Program-made: the position numbers and the translations under genes
The notes under the pieces: generated by a model
The model's database searches: none
Told to the model about the DNA's origin: nothing
The model's input: only the letters and a program-made list of their open reading frames with translations
Assembly: GCA_017987425.1 (NCBI GenBank)
Contig: JAGNTT010000022.1
Span: forward strand, 1-18,118
DNA length: 18,118 nt
Direction: 5' to 3'
Source: Candidatus Omnitrophota bacterium
Lineage (GTDB): Bacteria; Omnitrophota; Gorgyraeia; Zapsychrales; Fredricksoniimonadaceae
Shown here: positions 13,478-18,118 of the stretch, in pieces
Layout: each line of letters begins with the position of its first letter
How positions within the stretch are numbered: position 1 is the first letter of the stretch

Positions 13478-14210
13478 TGGCTTCCTTGGCATGATATGGA
13501 ATTTTCTTCAGATATAAAATCAGCGCGTGAACATGAATCAGAAAAATGACTTTAAGCGTCACAAACGGAAAACGCCACGCATATAGCCACAGGTTCGAGT
13601 CGCTCAATTCACGGCGAGGGCCCGACATCGTCGTGTACAAGAACTTTTCGCCGTCTTTGACGTCATCAATCTTCATGTTGAGCTTCTCTCCGGGAACCGT
13701 GAGTCGGAAATCCATCGGGATATCCAATTCGACAAAAGGCGAAATGTAATAATGTTTTGTCTGCAGACTCTCAAAAATTTCGCCGCTCAAGTCCTCCGGG
13801 CCGATATAAAACGGTTTAATTTCCCCGAACGTATTGCCGATTTCAGGCACGACACACAACGGCTTGCCTTTCTTATCGAAACAGAAATAAAACGCGACCG
13901 GGTTGAAGATGTATCCCATCGTCCTTAAATTCGTCAGAAGCATGATCCTGCCGATTTTGTCGTCGATCTTTTGAGTGTGCAAATACTGCAGGATATTTTC
14001 TTTAACCGTCCGCTTACCCAGCTCCAGATGGTCCCGGTCATAAAAAGAAAACATATTCCATCGGTTACGGCTGAGTAATTTTAAAGAGCCCGATACTGTG
14101 TCCAGCTCATCAAGGTCCAGATAAAACATAAAAATGCGGTGATTAAACCGGTGGCGCCGGGGTTTGATGCGGCAATGCATGATGTCACACTCGTACAAAC
14201 AGGAATTCAT
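13431..14210 (-). CDS. DUF1365 family protein
   Basis: The 259-residue protein matches DUF1365: an N-terminal HCRIKPRRHRFNHRIFMFYLDLDEL (residues 12-36) and the conserved GYIFNPVAFYFCF segment (99-111). DUF1365 genes commonly sit between a COG2907 flavoprotein and a CFA synthase, as here. The biochemical role is unsettled; a part in modifying acyl chains is inferred from this recurring context. The open frame has TTG then ATG at its start; I use the ATG at 14210, which overlaps the stop of the upstream gene in a TGATG junction, so translation is probably coupled. A hydrophobic stretch near the C-terminus (FVTLKVIFLIHVHALILYL) may bind the membrane. Confidence 0.88.
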   Translation of the reverse strand: MNSCLYECDIMHCRIKPRRHRFNHRIFMFYLDLDELDTVSGSLKLLSRNRWNMFSFYDRDHLELGKRTVKENILQYLHTQKIDDKIGRIMLLTNLRTMGYIFNPVAFYFCFDKKGKPLCVVPEIGNTFGEIKPFYIGPEDLSGEIFESLQTKHYYISPFVELDIPMDFRLTVPGEKLNMKIDDVKDGEKFLYTTMSGPRRELSDSNLWLYAWRFPFVTLKVIFLIHVHALILYLKKIPYHAKEANGHLQKGVYRAWIKK

Positions 14211-15481
14211 CAATCAGCCCAAATCCTTTCGCCCGTGATCAAACGCGCGACATCCAGCGCCGAGGACAAGGCGTCCTCATGAAACCCGTAACGGAAATAA
14301 CTGCCGCAAAAATACCGTCGGCGGTTCTGATTAAGCAACGGCAAATCCTTCTGCGCGCGGATCGCCCGCGAATCATAGATCGGATGCGTATATTTCCCCT
14401 GCCACAAGACTTTGGCATTATCGAATGTCCCTTCCCCGTTGATGGAGATGAAATAATTGCGTTTATCGGAAACCTGCTGCAGGGAATTCATGTCATAAAC
14501 CGTCGATGGAAAGAAGCGCCCGTCGGCATCCTGGTGGATGCGATAATTCCAGGACGACCAAGCTTTACGCTTTTTCGGCATCACCGCTTCATCCGTATGC
14601 AAAGTCGCCAGATTGTATTGATAGCGGAATGCCCCGAGCCAAGATGCTTCCTGCGGCGTCGGGTCGCCCAGCAAAGCGAGCGCCTCATCGGCATGCGTTG
14701 CGATAACCACCCTGTCGAAAGCATTCTTTTTTCCGGTCTGGTCGAGCACAATGACCTTGTCTCTTTCGTAATAAATACGGACCGCCGCATTCGACAACTG
14801 CACGCTCTGAGGAAACATGGCTAATATTTTGTCCCGGTAAACGCGGCTGCCGTTTGTGACCGTCCGCCACGGCAATTGAGTGTGCAGCCCGAGAAAACCG
14901 TGATTCTTAAAGAACCGGACCAACGTCACCACCGGAAAGTTGTACATCAAATCAGCCGGTGTCGACCATACCGCTGAACTCATAGGGATAAGAAACTTCT
15001 CGAGAAAATGCACGCTGTACCCCTGACTGTACACATATTCCTTTATGGTGTGATTTGTGAACTGGTCGTTATCCAAAACCTCCACCGAATGCTTGCGGAA
15101 GCTCTCGATTTCAATAAGCATTTTCCAGAACCATGATTTGAAGAGATTTTGCGGCTGCGCAAATAATCCCGCATAACCAGTCCCGCAGTATTCCAGCCCC
15201 GACGGAATGTGCTGGACGCTGAAGGACATCGACGTCGGTTTCGTAGTAACATCAAGCTCCTTGAAGAGCCGGGTGAGATTGGGATAAGTCTTCTCGTTGT
15301 AGACCATGAACCCGGAGTCGATATAAACATCCTTATCGCCTTCTTTAATGGTCAATGTGTGCGTATGCCCGCCGGGGTAATCGTTTTTTTCAAAGAACGA
15401 GATATCAAAACGGTCCCGTAGAAAATAAGCGGCGCCCATGCCGGCGATACCTGTTCCGATAACAGCCAAAGATTGTTTCAT
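14210..15481 (-). CDS. COG2907-type FAD-dependent oxidoreductase (amine oxidase-like)
   Basis: This 423-residue flavoprotein has an N-terminal FAD-binding Rossmann motif, AVIGTGIAGMGAAYFL (6-21), with the ribose-binding Glu at 31 and a GGHTHT segment. The C-terminal FAD-contacting region reads CGSYFRYGFHEDALSSALDVARLI. The layout fits the COG2907 group of amine-oxidase/desaturase-like flavoproteins found with CFA synthases and DUF1365 genes. Members are suspected to oxidise or desaturate an acyl chain; a flavoprotein desaturase step is known in bacterial furan fatty acid synthesis, but assigning that role here is inference. AAGG lies about 7 nt upstream of the ATG, which shares one base with the upstream stop (TGATG). 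No signal peptide or clear membrane segment is present. Confidence 0.9.
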   Translation of the reverse strand: MKQSLAVIGTGIAGMGAAYFLRDRFDISFFEKNDYPGGHTHTLTIKEGDKDVYIDSGFMVYNEKTYPNLTRLFKELDVTTKPTSMSFSVQHIPSGLEYCGTGYAGLFAQPQNLFKSWFWKMLIEIESFRKHSVEVLDNDQFTNHTIKEYVYSQGYSVHFLEKFLIPMSSAVWSTPADLMYNFPVVTLVRFFKNHGFLGLHTQLPWRTVTNGSRVYRDKILAMFPQSVQLSNAAVRIYYERDKVIVLDQTGKKNAFDRVVIATHADEALALLGDPTPQEASWLGAFRYQYNLATLHTDEAVMPKKRKAWSSWNYRIHQDADGRFFPSTVYDMNSLQQVSDKRNYFISINGEGTFDNAKVLWQGKYTHPIYDSRAIRAQKDLPLLNQNRRRYFCGSYFRYGFHEDALSSALDVARLITGERIWAD

Positions 15482-16533
15482 CAGGTTACCTTCCGTTTGT
15501 TAAAAAGATAATGACTGACCATCCACTCTGTTCCGTCTTTGTAACCCCAAAGCTCTGCGCAGGACATAAAGAACACGCGCCAGTAGTTCCACCATTTGGT
15601 GCATTCTTTGACACCATAAGTCTTCTCGAGAATCGGAACGATTCTGTCTTTATGGACATCCATGCTTTTGAGCCAAGCCTCGGAAGTTTTCTGGTAATGC
15701 GTGCCCGAAACGCGCCAGTGATGATGAATGGCAAAGTGATCCTGGAAATAGAAAAGCAGATCATCTGAAGGCATGATGCCGCCAGTGAAGAAATATTTCG
15801 CAATCCAGTCGCGGTCGTCCGTCTCGTTATACGGATAGGCAAATTCGTGATGAGTGAAGATATGAACGAATAGTTTTCCGTCGGGATTCAGAAATCCGGA
15901 TATTTTGGCCAGGAGTCTCTGGTAATTACGCATGTGCTCGAACATCTCGACCGAGACAGCACGGTCGAACTTGCGCTGAATATCAAAACTGTTCATGTCA
16001 GCCGTTATGATCTCCAGGTTTTTGATCCCCCGGCGGGCGCATTCCGCGTCGATATGTTCTTTCTGTGTCTTCGAGTTGGAGACGCCCGTAATTTTTGCTT
16101 TTGGAAACTTTTCGGCCATATAGAGGGACAGCGATCCCCATGCGCAGCCGAGCTCAAGGACAGAATGACCGTCACGGATGTCCGCCCGTTCGACCGTGAT
16201 CTCTAGCATATCCGCCTGGGAACGGTCGAAATCATCATGGCCGTCATTCCAGTAACCGCTGCTGTACTTCATGTGTTTCCCGAGTAAAAGCTTAAAAAAC
16301 TCTGTCGGGACTTCATAATGCTGTTCATTCGCCTTCGGTGTATAGACCGCGATCGCCGAACCTTTTAACTGTTGAACGAAATTCATCTTGTGTTCGGCGC
16401 CGAACTCAATGCCGCGCGCCCTTTCGCGAACGAGGGTATCCTTTAAAAGTTTACGGATCCCGGCGCGGATGACAGCGTCGGGCAAGAGTCCTCGTTCCAG
16501 CAGAGATTGTGAGACATCAACCAGATTGACCAT
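15481..16533 (-). CDS. CFA-synthase-like SAM methyltransferase (second paralogue)
   Basis: This 350-residue protein is a second member of the cyclopropane fatty acid synthase family (COG2230). It has HYEVPTEFF (72-80) in place of the usual HYDxGNxFF, YSSGYW (90-95), SAM-binding LELGCAWG (126-133), and SVEMFEHM (194-201), plus DWIAKYFFTGG where CFA enzymes have DWIxKYIFPGG. The diverged HYE motif suggests a different substrate or product from the first paralogue, perhaps methylation without ring closure. The frame is open to 16650, but that extension overlaps the upstream gene; the ATG at 16533 begins 10 nt after the upstream stop. AAGGA is about 13 nt from this ATG, longer than ideal. Two CFA paralogues in one operon imply two steps or two acyl substrates. 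Confidence 0.87.
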   Translation of the reverse strand: MVNLVDVSQSLLERGLLPDAVIRAGIRKLLKDTLVRERARGIEFGAEHKMNFVQQLKGSAIAVYTPKANEQHYEVPTEFFKLLLGKHMKYSSGYWNDGHDDFDRSQADMLEITVERADIRDGHSVLELGCAWGSLSLYMAEKFPKAKITGVSNSKTQKEHIDAECARRGIKNLEIITADMNSFDIQRKFDRAVSVEMFEHMRNYQRLLAKISGFLNPDGKLFVHIFTHHEFAYPYNETDDRDWIAKYFFTGGIMPSDDLLFYFQDHFAIHHHWRVSGTHYQKTSEAWLKSMDVHKDRIVPILEKTYGVKECTKWWNYWRVFFMSCAELWGYKDGTEWMVSHYLFNKRKVT

Positions 16534-16543
16534 GTTATTAAGA

Positions 16544-17335
16544 TTATCCTTTGCGCTTGGGTAAAGGAACGAACACGCTTGTCGTCCTTTGATATTCTCT
16601 GAAAGCTTCTCCCCGCGAACGCAGAGACTGTTCCTCGGCAAGAGGCACACCGCTGACTTTGAGAAGAAAATAAAGCATAAGAATGGGCGCCACAGCGGCC
16701 GTCCATCCCGATGGAGCAGCTATGGCCATAACAAAATAACCAACCCACATGAGCCACTCGAAGAAATAATTAGGATGGCGCGAATAATACCAGAGGCCCG
16801 CCTCGCAAACCTTTCCTTTGTTACCAGGATCGCCCTTGAATCCCCTTAACTGCTCATCGGCCATAATTTCACCGATAAAACCGGTGAGCCAGATCGAAAT
16901 ACCAAGCCACTCCACAGGAGACAGATGATCTTGGGTATTAAAGCATAAAAGAAAGAACGGAATGGAAAGAATCACATCGAGCAAAGCCTGAAATTGAAAA
17001 AAGACGAAAAATTTCAGATTCGCATTTCCACCGAAAGAGGCGCGGATTTTCTGATACCGCTTGTCTTCCTCCTCGGCAAGGAGCCGTCGTAAAAGCATGC
17101 CTCCGAGACGGATTCCCCATAAACTCACAAGTGTGGCGATAATACCTTTGCGCAGCCCGTAGCCGTCGCCGGTCAATGAATATAATGCCGCCAGAGCCAC
17201 AAGCCCCAGTACCCATCCGAGATCCACCCAGCCAGCATTGCGCCGCACGACGCCGATCACCCACAACACCGTCATGAGCAGACAGACGATCAAAAGACCC
17301 GTCTTTAAAACATCACATTGATAGGCACTGATCAA
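16544..17335 (-). CDS. DUF1295 membrane protein, steroid-5-alpha-reductase/ICMT-like fold
   Basis: The 263-residue polytopic membrane protein matches DUF1295, related to steroid 5-alpha-reductases and isoprenylcysteine methyltransferases. The family signature near the C-terminus is visible: GLWYYSRHPNYFFEWLMWVG (180-199), then GVPLAEEQSLRSRG (229-242) and a final REYQRTTSVFVPLPKR. ADEQLRGFKG (159-168) is also typical. At least six hydrophobic helices can be seen. Members may reduce a carbon-carbon double bond with NAD(P)H, or transfer methyl groups, on lipids. The start is TTG at 17335, supported by GGAGA about 6 nt upstream and a 4-nt TTGA overlap with the stop of the preceding gene; the next in-frame ATG is at residue 21. 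Confidence 0.87.
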   Translation of the reverse strand: MISAYQCDVLKTGLLIVCLLMTVLWVIGVVRRNAGWVDLGWVLGLVALAALYSLTGDGYGLRKGIIATLVSLWGIRLGGMLLRRLLAEEEDKRYQKIRASFGGNANLKFFVFFQFQALLDVILSIPFFLLCFNTQDHLSPVEWLGISIWLTGFIGEIMADEQLRGFKGDPGNKGKVCEAGLWYYSRHPNYFFEWLMWVGYFVMAIAAPSGWTAAVAPILMLYFLLKVSGVPLAEEQSLRSRGEAFREYQRTTSVFVPLPKRKG

Positions 17336-17694
17336 GATTTCTCTCCGTCACGCAGAAGCACTTTACCAAACGAATCGCCGGGCCGCCATTGAGAAAGCTG
17401 CAGAAAAACATAAAAACACGTCCCGATGCTCCCCAGAAGAATAAACGAAAGAACCCATAAGACCGATCGCAGGGCATTGGCCTCTTTATAAATCGCCCAA
17501 GCCGAAATGATGCTGATATTAAAATAGAAATCGACAAGCGTCGTACGGAACCAGGGTTCATTGACGACGGAATCGGGAAGATTAAACATGTCACTCTGCA
17601 AACATGTGATGACGACAAGGACCACCATTCCGAATGAGAGAAGACCAAAAAACCATTTAAGCAGGTTTATCTGCGAGGATTTGATATTGGTCAT
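17332..17694 (-). CDS. Small membrane protein, DUF1475-like
   Basis: This 120-residue protein has three hydrophobic segments (about 13-30, 50-66 and 76-98). Its middle, PWFRTTLVDFYFNISIISAWAIYKEAN, resembles DUF1475 proteins of unknown function that occur beside lipid-modification genes. GGAGG lies 5 nt before the ATG, the best SD in this operon. Its stop overlaps the TTG start of the DUF1295 gene by 4 nt, so the two are probably translationally coupled. The family name is from memory and is the least certain part of this call. Confidence 0.72.
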   Translation of the reverse strand: MTNIKSSQINLLKWFFGLLSFGMVVLVVITCLQSDMFNLPDSVVNEPWFRTTLVDFYFNISIISAWAIYKEANALRSVLWVLSFILLGSIGTCFYVFLQLSQWRPGDSFGKVLLRDGEKS

Positions 17695-17716
17695 GACCGC
17701 CTCCGCTAGATGATTT

Positions 17717-18118
17717 TTATTTGAGCCCTAAGACTTTTCGCTTGAGGTTGGGATCAAAAGGTTTATCCCCGATCCAGACGGAAAAAAGGGCCCGGCCGAA
17801 AAGTTCGCCCGGGATTACCCCCGTCAACCTGCCGTTGTGCGCAAATTGCGTTCCTATTCCCGGGATATAGACCAGTGAGAACCGGTCATTCGCCTTTAAA
17901 TCCACAAAATATTCACCCATTAAAACAATCTGTTCTTTGAGACTTAAGAATTCTTCTTTGCTGATATTCAATTTCATATGTGTGACCGTGTAATCGGCCA
18001 AGCTTCTGGCCGGAATACCGACATGATATTCAACTTCCAGATATTTGGGAACGTCCGTTAGAATTTTTTCCTGAGAAACACCTTCCGTTGTATAAAAAGC
18101 GGCATCGAATGCTTTCAT
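17717..18118 (-). CDS. Chalcone-isomerase-like protein, N-terminus cut by window edge
   Basis: The visible 133 residues run to the edge of the window, and the first Met shown (18116-18118) is probably internal. The segment MKAFDAAFYTTEG corresponds to the conserved VYxAALYT region of bacterial chalcone-isomerase-like proteins (Chalcone_3 type). PKYLEVEYHVGIPARSLADY and GELFGRALFSVWIGDKPFDPNLKRKVLG also fit, so a signal peptide and first strand are likely missing upstream. Bacterial members lack demonstrated flavonoid chemistry; they are small extracytoplasmic or lipid-binding proteins that recur with CFA, DUF1295 and COG2907 genes. It leads the visible part of the lipid operon, 22 nt before the DUF1475-like gene. 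Confidence 0.75.
   Translation of the reverse strand: MKAFDAAFYTTEGVSQEKILTDVPKYLEVEYHVGIPARSLADYTVTHMKLNISKEEFLSLKEQIVLMGEYFVDLKANDRFSLVYIPGIGTQFAHNGRLTGVIPGELFGRALFSVWIGDKPFDPNLKRKVLGLK

Overview
The window looks like bacterial chromosome, probably from a Gram-negative and poorly sampled lineage. The evidence is a type IV/Flp-style pilin N-terminus, a GspE/PilB ATPase, an A24 prepilin peptidase, Sec signal peptides and a cyclopropane-fatty-acid-type lipid operon. I cannot name the phylum; the mix of pilin-like cysteine-rich proteins and a Hxs-type radical SAM locus would suit an Omnitrophota/PVC-like genome, but that is a low-confidence inference. No tRNA, rRNA, CRISPR array, insertion sequence or integrase was seen.

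Layout. (1) 22-1906: an unrecognised gene (minus strand) divergent from an enlarged prepilin peptidase (plus strand). (2) 1926-8514: six co-directional minus-strand genes. In transcription order they are an HxsD-like protein, an HxsB-like radical SAM maturase, an 88-residue peptide with HTN/HTN/HAS motifs near its end, a secreted cysteine-rich protein built from two copies of one domain, a COG4671-like glycosyltransferase, and a flavin-dependent-halogenase-like protein with a C-terminal extension. A good sigma70-type promoter lies in front of the hxsD-like gene. (3) 8863-10692: a divergent plus-strand gene for a large cysteine-rich protein with a pilin-like N-terminus, behind a structured 348-base intergenic region. 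(4) 10722-12074: a short GspE/PilB-type ATPase (minus strand). (5) 12191-18118: a tightly overlapping minus-strand operon for membrane-lipid modification: a chalcone-isomerase-like protein (cut by the window edge), a DUF1475-like membrane protein, a DUF1295 membrane protein, a CFA-synthase-like methyltransferase, a COG2907 flavoprotein, a DUF1365 protein and a second CFA synthase.

How it may work. Region 2 is the most unusual part. It reads as a ribosomally made, modified peptide (RiPP) locus related to the His-Xaa-Ser (Hxs) system. It differs in having no HxsC, a radical SAM enzyme that has lost most SPASM cysteines, a precursor with HxN rather than HxS repeats, and two candidate tailoring enzymes (halogenase-like and glycosyltransferase). 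The pilin-like protein, prepilin peptidase and GspE-type ATPase around it raise the possibility of a link to pilus-type surface display, but only proximity supports that. Region 5 is a recognisable conserved gene set thought to methylate or otherwise modify unsaturated acyl chains in membrane phospholipids.
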